64,000 bases of DNA from Jannaschia helgolandensis (GCF_900109285.1 NZ_FNZQ01000001.1:339001-403000), one strand, 5' to 3'; numbered from the stretch's first letter, positions 26,898 to 36,355 are shown. Made by a program: numbers and translations. Notes: generated by a model from the letters alone, not told the origin.

Positions 26898-27745
26898 CGA
26901 TGCAGCATCCAGACCATTCTTGCCAATCTGATCCGGGCCAGCGTCATCATGGCACGGACCTTTTCGATCCCTGTCAGACCGGATGCGCGCAGCACTCTGG
27001 GCGCATGGATAAGGACCGATACGGGCATGGCAAGGGCGCGCAGAATCCAGGCGGCATTCGATTTGCCATTTGCGCGATGCAACTCTCGCGCCTCCTCGGT
27101 CATGCGACGCCACTTTTGTGACAGGGCCGGCCAGTCCTTTCGAGACGGGTGCCCGACGCGCAATTCGTGCACGTAAGTCAGCTTAAAGCCCAACGCCGTC
27201 GCCCGCAGGCACCAATCCTTGTCCTCGGACATGCCTGCCCGGAACGGACCCACTTTGTTGAATACCTTGCGCGTGGTCACCAGATTACCGGTGCCTGCAA
27301 AACCATCACGCGCGACGTAGGTGCGAAAGTCGAAGGCGAACACCTGTTCGAACGCCTGTGCGCCACTGTGCATTCCTTCGGTTTCGTGAAAGACGTAAAC
27401 CTCGCCCGTGACCAGATCGCCCTGATCGGCGACGGTCAGCGCAGTTTCAGCCCAATTCGCGTCCGGCAGGCAATCCGCATCCAGAAACAACAGCAGCGGT
27501 GCATCGGTCTCGACCACGCCACGGTTGCGCGCATTCGCTGCCCCCGCCAGCGGTTCGTGCAGCAGATCGACACCCGGATAACGCGACAACATATCCGCGA
27601 TGTCCCCCTCGGAGCCGTTGTCGACAACTGCAACCGCGACTTCATCCGGCAGTGTGGGCATCAGGGCGGCAAGACACCGATCCAGCCGCACAGGATCGTC
27701 CTTATGCGGGATGATGACGACGGCGCGCTTGTCCGGATCTTTCAC
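26894..27745 (-). CDS. Family 2 glycosyltransferase
   Basis: 283 residues, GT-A fold. The start VVIIPHKDDPVRLDRCLAAL, then VVDNGSEGD and the DxD motif LFLDADCLPD (about 95-104) mark it as GT2. The conserved acceptor-site region MSEDKDWCLRA follows at about 170. A hydrophobic patch near residues 235-250 may contact the membrane. It is the last of three overlapping minus-strand genes (Fe-S protein, pyruvyl transferase, GT2), so it probably adds a sugar to the same repeat unit. Specificity is unknown. Confidence 0.88.
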   Translation of the reverse strand: MKDPDKRAVVIIPHKDDPVRLDRCLAALMPTLPDEVAVAVVDNGSEGDIADMLSRYPGVDLLHEPLAGAANARNRGVVETDAPLLLFLDADCLPDANWAETALTVADQGDLVTGEVYVFHETEGMHSGAQAFEQVFAFDFRTYVARDGFAGTGNLVTTRKVFNKVGPFRAGMSEDKDWCLRATALGFKLTYVHELRVGHPSRKDWPALSQKWRRMTEEARELHRANGKSNAAWILRALAMPVSVLIHAPRVLRASGLTGIEKVRAMMTLARIRLARMVWMLHR

Positions 27746-28905
27746 AGCGTGGCCAGCAGGTCGGATAGCGCCGCCTCATAGCTTGCCAACCGCACCAGTC
27801 CCGCAACGTGAGCCGTCTTGGTTTCTTCAGCGACGGCCTTTCGATCGACCCAGGCCGTCTCGACCGCGCTGCGGATCGTCGCCGCGTCGTCACGGGTGCA
27901 GTCGACTGTCCGGTCAAAACCCAGCGACCCGAACAGACCCGCAAACTTGCGACTGTAGGCCATCGGAACGACAGGCACGCCGGTCGAAAAGGCGGCAATG
28001 CAGGCATGCATCCGCGCACCCAGAAAGAAATCCATCGCTGAAATATACCCCTTGGCCTCGGGCGGGGAGGCGAAGGATGGGGCCAGCACAGTTTCCCGGT
28101 GCCGATCCGCCAGCGCAGCGCAGGCCCGCAGATCATCCTCGCCCGCCATCGGCCCGTCCGGCACGATCACATGCGGGATAAGGTGGACCGTTGCGCCCTG
28201 AGCCTGAAACCAGCGGATCAGATCATCGATCAATGCAGGATAGTCCAAGCCCAATCCGAATTCATTCTTGCCGGTATAACCGCCACCCATCAGCAGGCCA
28301 GAGACATTCAGCCCGACATGCGGCCCCTGCCCCAGATCGGGCTTCGGTCCGCATGGCATCCGCAATGCCACATCCGAAGCCAGGATCGGGGCGGCCTTGA
28401 TGCCAAGCTCACCCATGTGGATTCGGGACGGCTCATCCCGCACAGCCACCAACGCACAGCGATTCAGATGTATTCGCGCCGCAATGCGCGATGTGGGCTT
28501 GGTGAAAGGCCCCACCGTCTGCGGCGCGAAGACGAAGGGCTTGCCTGCCAAGTGCGCCAGCGCTTTGAGCGCCAGCATCAGACGCAGTCGCTTGGGCCCG
28601 TAGATATCAGCGAAACTGTCGCCACCGCCGATGTCGATCACCGCATCCTGACGTCTCAGTTCAGCCCAGTAACCAGACCGGCGCTTGATCCATTTCCCCG
28701 ACAGCGGCACGATGCGGATATCGTCGCCGTGGATATACGGCTCCCTTGCATCGGGATAGTCGGCGATGGTGATCGCGATCGTCCGGTCCAGCCTGACGGC
28801 GATGTCCCGCAGGATGGCGACCTGCGCCACGCTGAGCGCGCCGACCCCCAGGTTATGCGAGCGTGTCGAATGCATCAGCAACAGAACGCGCAGCGGGCGG
28901 GTCAC
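27742..28905 (-). CDS. Polysaccharide pyruvyl transferase family protein
   Basis: 387 residues. The family (PS_pyruv_trans) puts ketal-linked pyruvate on sugars, giving negative charge to exopolysaccharides. The N-terminal region IGGGDSFADIYGPKR (about 92-106) and the C-terminal segment FFLGARMHACIAAFSTGVPVVPMAYSRKFAGLF-like motif near residues 292-325 are recognisable. It overlaps the genes on each side by 4 bases (ATGA), so it is tightly coupled to the GT2 and the Fe-S protein. PEP would be the donor. Target sugar unknown. Confidence 0.88.
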   Translation of the reverse strand: MTRPLRVLLLMHSTRSHNLGVGALSVAQVAILRDIAVRLDRTIAITIADYPDAREPYIHGDDIRIVPLSGKWIKRRSGYWAELRRQDAVIDIGGGDSFADIYGPKRLRLMLALKALAHLAGKPFVFAPQTVGPFTKPTSRIAARIHLNRCALVAVRDEPSRIHMGELGIKAAPILASDVALRMPCGPKPDLGQGPHVGLNVSGLLMGGGYTGKNEFGLGLDYPALIDDLIRWFQAQGATVHLIPHVIVPDGPMAGEDDLRACAALADRHRETVLAPSFASPPEAKGYISAMDFFLGARMHACIAAFSTGVPVVPMAYSRKFAGLFGSLGFDRTVDCTRDDAATIRSAVETAWVDRKAVAEETKTAHVAGLVRLASYEAALSDLLATL

Positions 28906-30146
28906 TTGCGCAAGCCCCGGCGCAACATCCCGAGAAAGTTGCGGACTGTTTTCAGCAAGCCCAGCTGCCGTGACAAGGTGGCCAGATGCAGTCCGCGGTA
29001 GGCCGGGATCGGACGCCCCAACACACGCAGCGCTGTCAGACGGGCGACAAGCGCACGGCGACGCTCGCGCTGGCCCGGCTGAATATCCATAAGACGGGCC
29101 ATGTCGAACGGCGCCAGATCCAGACGACCGGCGGCCCGCGCGCCTTCGGCGATCTGTTCGCCCAGAACCGTCCGCGCGAGGACAAGGCTGACGCCCTCCC
29201 GCTCCTCGAACAAGGGATATCCCTTCTCGTCAACCTCCCAGGCATCGGCGCAGACCAGATCGGCGGCCATGCCGGAGCCATCCGCGCAAATCTTGCAGCG
29301 ATGCTGAACGTGACGCGACAGGATGCCCCCCCAACTGTCGTGATAGCTCATCGACCGGCTGGACCCATCCGCCAACGTCGCGGTCGCCTGACCGGGCCAA
29401 CCATTTCCACGATAGCGGAAGGCCGTGACCTCTGTCTCGGCCACGTCCAGAGCTGCCAGGATGCCACGCGCGCCCGTGGTCGACGGCACGCCCGCGCAAA
29501 AGAACGACAGGATCACCGGAACAGCGCGCGCCACGACCGGATCACGCGACCGGATCGCGGCCAGTGCAGCGGCATCGCAGGGTTTGCCGACAAAGGCAAC
29601 GCGGCGTCCATCGGCCAGAATGTCAGGCAGGGCATCAAGTGGCGCGGACGGCGCATAACGCGACCCTGCGGTCGTCCCGAATGTCGCCGGGTCGGCGGAC
29701 AGCACCGTCCGGTTGCCCATCGGATCGTTTGGATCGGGCGCGTTCTGAACCACTGCCTGCACCACACCCGAACGGAGCAGATGAGTCAGAACTGCCGTCA
29801 GCGCGCCACCGGATGCACCACGATGGCGTTGGCTGGCATCCATCGACCACCCGGTCCAGGCGCGCCGATACGGCCCCCACATGGTGTCGTCGGTGCGCGA
29901 CCCGGCATCGACCGTAACACCCAGACCAGGACAGACAGCGGCAATCGCCTCGTCCGCCCCCACGGGAAGGGCCGAAATCTGTCTTGGACGAAGAAAGCCC
30001 GGCTCCTCCATCCGCATCGCGAGCGCATGCGGGAACATGGCCGCGCACCCCCCGCAGCCTGCGCAGAGATCGCCGCGATTTACGACGGACAAAGCCTGGG
30101 ACGCGCCAGAGGCGTCGCCCGCGAGGGGAGGTCTGATGGTCTTCAA
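28902..30146 (-). CDS. Coenzyme F420 hydrogenase/dehydrogenase beta-subunit-like Fe-S protein
   Basis: About 414 residues. LCAGCGGCAAMFP provides an N-terminal cysteine cluster for a 4Fe-4S centre, and the FrhB-like core shows HRGASGGALTAVLTHLL, FVGKPCDAAALAAI and, near the C-terminus, RCKICADGSGMAADLVCADAW. Members sit beside pyruvyl transferases in many polysaccharide loci; their reaction there is not settled, possibly redox chemistry on a polymer or donor sugar. The start is uncertain: TTG 30146 is used, and no good ribosome site or ATG is found nearby; an in-frame GTG lies about 66 bases upstream. It overlaps the pyruvyl transferase start by 4 bases. Confidence 0.8.
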   Translation of the reverse strand: MKTIRPPLAGDASGASQALSVVNRGDLCAGCGGCAAMFPHALAMRMEEPGFLRPRQISALPVGADEAIAAVCPGLGVTVDAGSRTDDTMWGPYRRAWTGWSMDASQRHRGASGGALTAVLTHLLRSGVVQAVVQNAPDPNDPMGNRTVLSADPATFGTTAGSRYAPSAPLDALPDILADGRRVAFVGKPCDAAALAAIRSRDPVVARAVPVILSFFCAGVPSTTGARGILAALDVAETEVTAFRYRGNGWPGQATATLADGSSRSMSYHDSWGGILSRHVQHRCKICADGSGMAADLVCADAWEVDEKGYPLFEEREGVSLVLARTVLGEQIAEGARAAGRLDLAPFDMARLMDIQPGQRERRRALVARLTALRVLGRPIPAYRGLHLATLSRQLGLLKTVRNFLGMLRRGLRK

Positions 30147-30256
30147 CGTCTGCTCTGCCTGCCGCGGTTTGCCTTCTGTCGGGCTTGCGGCTTGACCCGA
30201 GCATGGCAAGACACGCACAACGCCGCAACCCTTTTTGCCCGTGAGAGGCACTGTCG

Positions 30257-31603
30257 ATGCTTCGTCCCGCACTTCTGATTCTTTCGGGCAACGCCGCAGC
30301 ATCGGGGTTTCTCTTCGTGCGGAACCTTGCCGTCGCGGCCCTGGTGCCGGTTGCAGACTACGGCATCGCCGCGACATTCGCACTGGCGATGGCGGCGGTC
30401 GAGATGGCCTCGTCCTTCGGTCTTCAACAACAGATTGTGCAGGCTCGTGACGGCGACGACCCACGATTGCAGGACGCACTGACGGGCTTTCAACTGCTCC
30501 GCGGCGTGCTATCGGCGATCGCGCTCTTTGCCCTGGCAGGGCCCTTGGCGATGTTTCTGGGCATCCCCGAAGTGACATGGGCCTATCGCGTCCTGGCGCT
30601 CGTGCCCCTGTTGAACGCGCTGCAACATTTCGACATCCATCGCCTGAACCGCAACGCGCGCTTCGGGCCATTAATCGCCGTTAACGCCGTTCCAGCGATG
30701 CTGTCACTGGCCGTGGTCTGGCCGCTGGCGATCTGGGTCGGGGACTGGCGCGTGATGCTGGGTGCCATCCTGTTCCAGGCGGCCACCGGCGCGATCCTGT
30801 CCCACCTGGTGGCCGAACGTCCCTGGCGCGCCGCGGTGGACCGCGTGTTCTGGTCGCGAACGCTGCGTTTCGGGTGGCCGATCCTTCTGAACGCTGTGAT
30901 CCTGTTCCTGGTGTTTCAGGCCGACAAGCTGGCGGTCGGGCGCATTCTGGGGATGACGTCCCTCGGGGTCTTTGCAATGGCCATCACGCTGACACTCACA
31001 CCGTCGCTGGTCGCGGCCAAGACGATCCAGACGGCGCTGCTGCCGCGACTGTCCGGCATGGTGGATACGTCGGGTTTCGCCGGGCTGGCGGGTGTGGCGC
31101 TGACGGCGTCGATGGTGGCAGGTCTTGCACTGGCCTGCGCCGGAATTCTTCTCGGTTGGACAATCGCGCCATGGATCACCGCGACCGGTTATGCCGCGCT
31201 GCCACAGTTGATCGGGCCGCTGGCAGTGATGCAAGGCATCCGCATCGCCAAATCCGGTAGCACCGTTGTCGCGCTTTCGGTTGGCCTGACAGGAAACGCC
31301 GCCCTGTCGAATTTGCCGCGCATCGCTGCCCTGGTTGCAGGCGTGGCGGCCCTGTACCAGGGATACGGCCTGCCTGCCCTGATCTGGCTTGGCGTTGCTG
31401 GCGAAACGGCAGGGTTCGTCCTTTCCACTGCATTGGTAACGTACCGCACCGGATTGCGATGGTCCGCTGATCAGATCGCATTGGGTGCTTTCGGGATCGT
31501 CAGTGCGGCGGCAGCACTGGTGATGCCGTTTCTGCTGCTGGCCGCGCTGGCCGCGCTGGTGCCCCTGCTGTTCGAACTGCGCTCCGCCCGGCAGACGACG
31601 TAG
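30257..31603 (+). CDS. Oligosaccharide flippase (Wzx-like, polysaccharide biosynthesis protein)
   Basis: 448 residues with about 12 hydrophobic segments across its length, the pattern of MOP-superfamily flippases. The N-terminal VADYGIAATFALAMAAVEMASSFGLQQQ is characteristic, as is the middle RFGWPILLNAVILFLVFQADKLAVGRILG region. It would move undecaprenyl-linked repeat units to the periplasm. GAGAGG precedes ATG 30257. It diverges from the Fe-S protein gene and is followed on the same strand by the beta-helix, polymerase and GT2 genes. Confidence 0.9.
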   Translation: MLRPALLILSGNAAASGFLFVRNLAVAALVPVADYGIAATFALAMAAVEMASSFGLQQQIVQARDGDDPRLQDALTGFQLLRGVLSAIALFALAGPLAMFLGIPEVTWAYRVLALVPLLNALQHFDIHRLNRNARFGPLIAVNAVPAMLSLAVVWPLAIWVGDWRVMLGAILFQAATGAILSHLVAERPWRAAVDRVFWSRTLRFGWPILLNAVILFLVFQADKLAVGRILGMTSLGVFAMAITLTLTPSLVAAKTIQTALLPRLSGMVDTSGFAGLAGVALTASMVAGLALACAGILLGWTIAPWITATGYAALPQLIGPLAVMQGIRIAKSGSTVVALSVGLTGNAALSNLPRIAALVAGVAALYQGYGLPALIWLGVAGETAGFVLSTALVTYRTGLRWSADQIALGAFGIVSAAAALVMPFLLLAALAALVPLLFELRSARQTT

Positions 31604-31747
31604 CAAGGACACAGCGACGCCAAACAATCGTCCCGTCCGGTGTTTATCCTTTTGTGCATGGGCCAGCGCACGCTAGCCTATCCGCAATCGACCCCAGCAG
31701 AGGGTCACGAGCAGCAAACCGGCCAGCGTGTCGGACCGGAGCAGGCA

Positions 31748-33667
31748 ATGATCTTGCACGCATTCTTCCGCGCCGGTTTGGCGCAGGCGGGGGTTTTGGC
31801 CCTGATCGCGGCGACGATGTTCGCGTCGGTGGCCATCGCCGAGCGCGATCTTCTTGTCACCCCCGCAACGCTGAACGATGTGTTGGCCACTGCCGGACCG
31901 GGCGACGTGCTGACTCTCGCGCCCGGACAATATCCCCCGCTTACCCTGCGGCAGGGCGGGGCAATGCTGAACCCGCTGAAGATGCGTGCCGCCGACCCGG
32001 ACAATCGTCCCGTTTTCCCCGAACTCCTGATTGTCGGGGCCCAGTATATTTCCCTGACTGACCTGACCTTCGATCTGATCCCGCGGGCCGATACGCGAGA
32101 GAAGAGTTTCCGCATTCAGGATGCGCGGGGCATTATCCTTCGCGACCTTCTGTTCGACGGCGCGGAGCGGCCAGACGCAGAGGGGATCGCACGGCCCTGG
32201 GGCATTGGGCTGAACATCACCGACAGCATAGATATCTCTCTGACAGGCAGCGAACTGCGAGGTTTCGCGCGCGGACTGGTCGCGGCCCGGACGGAGCAGC
32301 TGAGCGTATCCGACAACCTGATCCACGGCATGCGCGAAGACGGGATGAATTTCGTGCAGGTCCGCGATGTTCTGATCGAGGACAACGAGATCCGCGATTT
32401 TGCGCGCGCCATCGGGTCGAGCGATCATTCTGACATGATTCAGTTCTGGACCCGTGGAACCAAGACGCCCAGCGACGGCATCATCATACGCAACAACCTG
32501 CTGACCTCGGGCGAAGGGCGATTTACCCAGTCGATCTTCATGCGCAACGAAGAGGTGGACTCGAACCGTGCGGGCGAAAGCATGTACTACCGCGACGTGG
32601 TGATCGAAGGAAACGTGATCATCAACGCCCAGTTGCACGGCATTACCGTCGGTGCCACGTCAGGCCTGACGATCAACCGCAATACCGTTGTCCGCAATGC
32701 CGTTTCGCAAGGTCCGGAGCTAAATCCAGGCCGTTGGACACCACGCATCAACATCGACGATCGGTCGCGCGATGTTCTGGTCCTCGGGAACGTGAGCCAT
32801 GCCGAACCCCAGGTCGGCTGGCAACCCGATTGGGTCGTGGCTGGCAATGCCGTAGTGCAGGATCGTGTGCCGGGGCAATCCAACCATTACGACAGGGTAT
32901 TCCGGAGCGTCGACCCGACCCGCCCGGCCCGGATCGAGGATTTCGCCGCCAGACCAGACGGGCTGTTGGGCGGTCGTGATATCGGCGCGCCACGGCTGAT
33001 TGCGCTGTCCGAAATGGCGGCGTTGCCCGGACCGGATACGCTGCGCGATACGACACCCCCGACAGACACGCTCAGCGGGATCATTCGCCTCTACCCCGAT
33101 CTGAATGTTATTCGAGCCGATGGCGGACGCGGTGCTCCTCCACTGGAATACGCTCTTGGCGGACCTGCGATCATGGTCGGCGACACGCTGACTCCTACCG
33201 TTTTATCGCGCGAAATGACATCGGCCCTGTTCGAAGCGTCGCGGTTCACCATCAAGATGCGGCTAAAGCCGGACGGGGATTACCGTGGCGCGGGCGAAGT
33301 CCTGCGACTTCACGAATCCTTCCGTGTGAACGTGACCGGGCGTGGTATCGTCGAAGTCGAAGTGCTGACCGATATCGGCGGCGTGGCGCGTCTGAAATCA
33401 CGCCCCACACGGCTGTATCGCGACGGCGAACTGGACCTGACGATCTCTTACGATGGACCCGTCGGTAGCCTGCGGATCATGTCCGGTGACGAACTCATCG
33501 GCGAACGCCCCCTGAGCGGGCGGCTGAGACCGATGCAGGACTGGGGCCTGTCGTTCGGCAACCCATTCGGCAAGAAACTCAGCTTCGACGGCCGGATCGA
33601 GGAATTCGAGGTTCGCACCGATCCGCCCGACCCCAGTGCGCTTCTCGATACTGGATATCATCGGTGA
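31748..33667 (+). CDS. Secreted right-handed beta-helix protein with C-terminal LamG-like region
   Basis: 639 residues. A signal peptide (hydrophobic core around residues 12-25, cleavage after SVAIA) is followed by a right-handed parallel beta-helix (about 30-370) with repeated N/D-rich turns such as DNLIHG, DNEIRD, RNNLLT and GNVIIN. Residues about 490-635 look like a concanavalin/LamG-type beta-sandwich (FDGRIEEFEV near the end). Beta-helix proteins in EPS loci are often polysaccharide lyases or epimerases; that role is an inference, as no catalytic motif is diagnostic. ATG 31748 follows GGAG by 6 bases. Its 3' end overlaps the GTG start of the polymerase gene by 4 bases. Confidence 0.75.
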   Translation: MILHAFFRAGLAQAGVLALIAATMFASVAIAERDLLVTPATLNDVLATAGPGDVLTLAPGQYPPLTLRQGGAMLNPLKMRAADPDNRPVFPELLIVGAQYISLTDLTFDLIPRADTREKSFRIQDARGIILRDLLFDGAERPDAEGIARPWGIGLNITDSIDISLTGSELRGFARGLVAARTEQLSVSDNLIHGMREDGMNFVQVRDVLIEDNEIRDFARAIGSSDHSDMIQFWTRGTKTPSDGIIIRNNLLTSGEGRFTQSIFMRNEEVDSNRAGESMYYRDVVIEGNVIINAQLHGITVGATSGLTINRNTVVRNAVSQGPELNPGRWTPRINIDDRSRDVLVLGNVSHAEPQVGWQPDWVVAGNAVVQDRVPGQSNHYDRVFRSVDPTRPARIEDFAARPDGLLGGRDIGAPRLIALSEMAALPGPDTLRDTTPPTDTLSGIIRLYPDLNVIRADGGRGAPPLEYALGGPAIMVGDTLTPTVLSREMTSALFEASRFTIKMRLKPDGDYRGAGEVLRLHESFRVNVTGRGIVEVEVLTDIGGVARLKSRPTRLYRDGELDLTISYDGPVGSLRIMSGDELIGERPLSGRLRPMQDWGLSFGNPFGKKLSFDGRIEEFEVRTDPPDPSALLDTGYHR

Positions 33668-35088
33668 CGGCACGTGCCCTGCATCCTACGACCGGCGCGC
33701 AGGAGATTAGCAACCGCCTGCCCCTGCTGACCGTCATCTACTTGCTGACCGTGGTTTTACCGGCGGCGATAAACGTCGGATCGCTCTATTTGACAGCGCT
33801 TCGCATTCTTCTGCTTATGGTGACGATTCCCATGCTGGTGTCGCTCCTGACAGGCCGGTACGGGCGCGTTCTGGCGACAGACTGGTTATTTCTGGGGCAT
33901 GCGTTGTGGTTGACGCTGGCGCTGGCGATCAACAATCCCGACCGTGTGATTCAGCAGGCTCCTTCTGTCGGCATCGAGTTTCTGGGGGGCTATGTTCTGG
34001 GCCGCGCCACGATCCGGTCGCGGGAACAGTTCATCGCCCTCTGCCGGTTTCTGGTCTTGATCGTTCTGATACTGCTGCCATTCGCATTGCTGGAAACCCA
34101 GACCGGCAATCCCTTGATCCTCAGGGCCATCCGCGCCCTTCCCGGCATCACGTCGGTCGATGTGACGCGCGATGATCCCCGCCTCGGCCTGGCGCGGGTG
34201 CAGTCGACTTTCGCGCATCCGATCCACTTCGGCCTTTTCTGCTCGGTAACCTTCTCGCTGGCGTTTGTCGCCCTGCGCGGCAGGATAGGCACGACGCGGC
34301 GCTACATCGTCTCGGCGATGATCGCCCTCGCCGGATTCACCGCCCTGTCGTCGGGCGCATTGCTGGCGGTTGCACTTCAGGTCGCACTGATCGGCTGGGC
34401 CTGGATGTTCAAACGATTGGACAACCGTTGGTGGCTATTGATCGGACTATTTGCCTTGGCCTGGGTCGCAGTCGACCTGTTGTCCAACCGTAGTCCGTTC
34501 AAGGTGTTCATGAGTTATGCGACATTCTCGCCGCACAATGCCTATTGGCGCAGCATCATTTTCGAATGGGGTGTCATGAACATTTTCGGGAGTGTCGAGA
34601 ACGAAATCCCGGCCAGCGTTCTGTTCGGTATCGGCCTGAACGACTGGGTGCGGCCCAGCTATATGTATTCTGGATCGATGGATAATTTCTGGCTGGTCAT
34701 GGGCGTGCGGTATGGTGTGCCCGGCTTCGCCCTGATCGCCCTGGGCTGGGTGGTTCAGGTTGGCTCTCTGATGCGGCTGAAGCTGGGTCCGGACCATCCG
34801 CTTCTGTATATCCGGCGGGCCTGCGTCTTCACCTTCCTCGGTCTCAGTTTCACGCTGGCCACAGTGCACGTCTGGGGCAATGTGTTCTCCTTCGTCATGT
34901 TCATGGTGGGAGCGACCGGCTGGCTTTTGCAACCGGATGCCCTGGCCAGGAACGGGTCCGACAGGGACGATGGCACGCCACAGCCCGCCACCCGCAGCGC
35001 TCGACATTCTTCGGGTCAGACGGCCTACAGCCGCTTCGCCCCCCGCCCCGGACGACAGACAATACCTGTTGCGGGCCAATCCAGATGA
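33664..35088 (+). CDS. O-antigen ligase/polymerase-like membrane protein (Wzy-type)
   Basis: 474 residues with about ten hydrophobic segments and a long loop near residues 270-345 that carries SPHNAYWRSIIFEWG and IGLNDWVRPSY, which fits the periplasmic loop of O-antigen ligase/polymerase proteins. It probably polymerises repeat units, with the Wzz-like protein as partner. The final 50 residues are hydrophilic and low in complexity. The GTG start at 33664 overlaps the preceding stop (GTGA), and the stop overlaps the next ATG (ATGA), so three genes are coupled. Confidence 0.82.
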   Translation: MTARALHPTTGAQEISNRLPLLTVIYLLTVVLPAAINVGSLYLTALRILLLMVTIPMLVSLLTGRYGRVLATDWLFLGHALWLTLALAINNPDRVIQQAPSVGIEFLGGYVLGRATIRSREQFIALCRFLVLIVLILLPFALLETQTGNPLILRAIRALPGITSVDVTRDDPRLGLARVQSTFAHPIHFGLFCSVTFSLAFVALRGRIGTTRRYIVSAMIALAGFTALSSGALLAVALQVALIGWAWMFKRLDNRWWLLIGLFALAWVAVDLLSNRSPFKVFMSYATFSPHNAYWRSIIFEWGVMNIFGSVENEIPASVLFGIGLNDWVRPSYMYSGSMDNFWLVMGVRYGVPGFALIALGWVVQVGSLMRLKLGPDHPLLYIRRACVFTFLGLSFTLATVHVWGNVFSFVMFMVGATGWLLQPDALARNGSDRDDGTPQPATRSARHSSGQTAYSRFAPRPGRQTIPVAGQSR

Positions 35089-36020
35089 ACGATCTGCCAT
35101 GCCTCGGCGTCGTGATCGTGACTCACGGGTCCGCCGACGTGATCGGCGACTGCCTCGACACATTGCTGGCGTCGACCGGCGTGTCGCTGACTGTCGTGAT
35201 CGTCGATAACGCCTCGACCGATGACACGGCGCAGGTCGTCGCGCAGCGCAGCGCAGCGCCTCCTCATACAATGATGTGGCTTCCGACCGGTCGGAACGGC
35301 GGCTTCGCGGCTGGCGTCAATCATGGTCTGACCCATCTTCTGGCCGATCCGGGATTGGATCGGTTCTGGGTGCTGAACCCGGACACTCTGGTGCCGCAGG
35401 GCACGGCGGCCGCATTTGCCACTCATGCCGCCGGGCAGCCGTTCGCTATGATCGGTGGTCGCGTCGTCTATGCCGATCCGCCAGGCAATGTGCAGATCGA
35501 CGGCGGGATCGTCGACTGGCGAACAGGACAGACACGCAACCTCAATCAGGGGGCACCTTCCGACGCGCCGCCACCCGATCCCGATGCCGTGGATTTCGTA
35601 ACCGGCGCAAGCCTTGTCGCCAGTCGCACTTTCATCAGCCGTGCGGGCCTGATGCCAGAGAATTATTTCCTGTATTACGAGGAGGTTGACTGGGCGATGT
35701 CCGCCCGCGACCTGCCTTTGATGCACTGCCCTACAGCCATAGTCGAACACCGAGCCGGCACCGCCATCGGATCGCAAAAACCCGGACAGTATGCTTCGCC
35801 ATTCAGCGAATGGTTCAAGCATCGCGCCCGGATGATCTTCGTGCGTCGTCATCGCCGGGCCTCTCTGTACGGGGCATTTGCCTTTACCCTCGCCAAGTCG
35901 CTGCAGATGATGATCCGCCGTGATCCCCGTTCCGCCGAAGCGGTTCTGCGGGGGGGGCTGGGATTGCCGCCGCCCAAGGCCGTGCGTCAACGTCTGGTGG
36001 CTGGCGGTGTCCAGCTATGA
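35085..36020 (+). CDS. Family 2 glycosyltransferase (rhamnosyltransferase-like)
   Basis: 311 residues, GT-A fold. VVIVTHGSADVIGDCLDTLL opens the domain; VIVDNASTDDT and WVLNPDT (about 104-110) are the nucleotide-sugar motifs, and YFLYYEEVDWAMSAR (about 201-215) resembles the acceptor region of WbbL-type rhamnosyltransferases. dTDP-rhamnose genes lie at 40-42 kb, so rhamnose transfer is plausible but unproven. It overlaps the polymerase stop by 4 bases, and its own stop overlaps the ATG of a decayed ORF. Confidence 0.87.
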   Translation: MNDLPCLGVVIVTHGSADVIGDCLDTLLASTGVSLTVVIVDNASTDDTAQVVAQRSAAPPHTMMWLPTGRNGGFAAGVNHGLTHLLADPGLDRFWVLNPDTLVPQGTAAAFATHAAGQPFAMIGGRVVYADPPGNVQIDGGIVDWRTGQTRNLNQGAPSDAPPPDPDAVDFVTGASLVASRTFISRAGLMPENYFLYYEEVDWAMSARDLPLMHCPTAIVEHRAGTAIGSQKPGQYASPFSEWFKHRARMIFVRRHRRASLYGAFAFTLAKSLQMMIRRDPRSAEAVLRGGLGLPPPKAVRQRLVAGGVQL

Positions 36021-36355
36021 AGGACCCGACCCTCGTGAGGCTGGCTTTGCAAAAGCTGCGACGTCGCCAAAACCCGGATTTTTCGCACCGCTTGCAAGCG
36101 TCAGCACAGGGGCCAGAAGATCCGCGTCGGGCTGCGTCAGGTGCCATGGATACGGACAGGGCGTCGCCGAGGCGTCAGTTTTCTTCGGCAACGTGACTGA
36201 AACGCCGTCGGTGTGCTGCGACCAGACCCAGCGACTACGTGGTCTCGGGAAAGACTGTCTTTGCCGGCCGCGATCCAGCTTGGCGCGCTTTCATCCGATC
36301 AGACGTGACAGTGGTCCTGTGTCACCTGCGCCGACGCTATATGCTCTATCGATAG
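36017..36355 (+). pseudogene. Decayed gene following the GT2, interrupted by an in-frame TGA
   Basis: ATG 36017 overlaps the GT2 stop as ATGA, as in an intact operon. The frame runs 59 codons (MKDPTLVRLALQKLRRRQNP...) to a TGA at 36194-36196. The same frame then continues for 52 codons with a protein-like segment, including DYVVSGKTVFAGRDPAW and VVLCHLRRRYMLYR, to a TAG at 36353. This points to a once-coding gene broken by a nonsense mutation, and probably truncated further downstream. No family could be named with confidence; a surface-polysaccharide gene is likely from position. Read-through of the TGA cannot be excluded. Confidence 0.45.
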
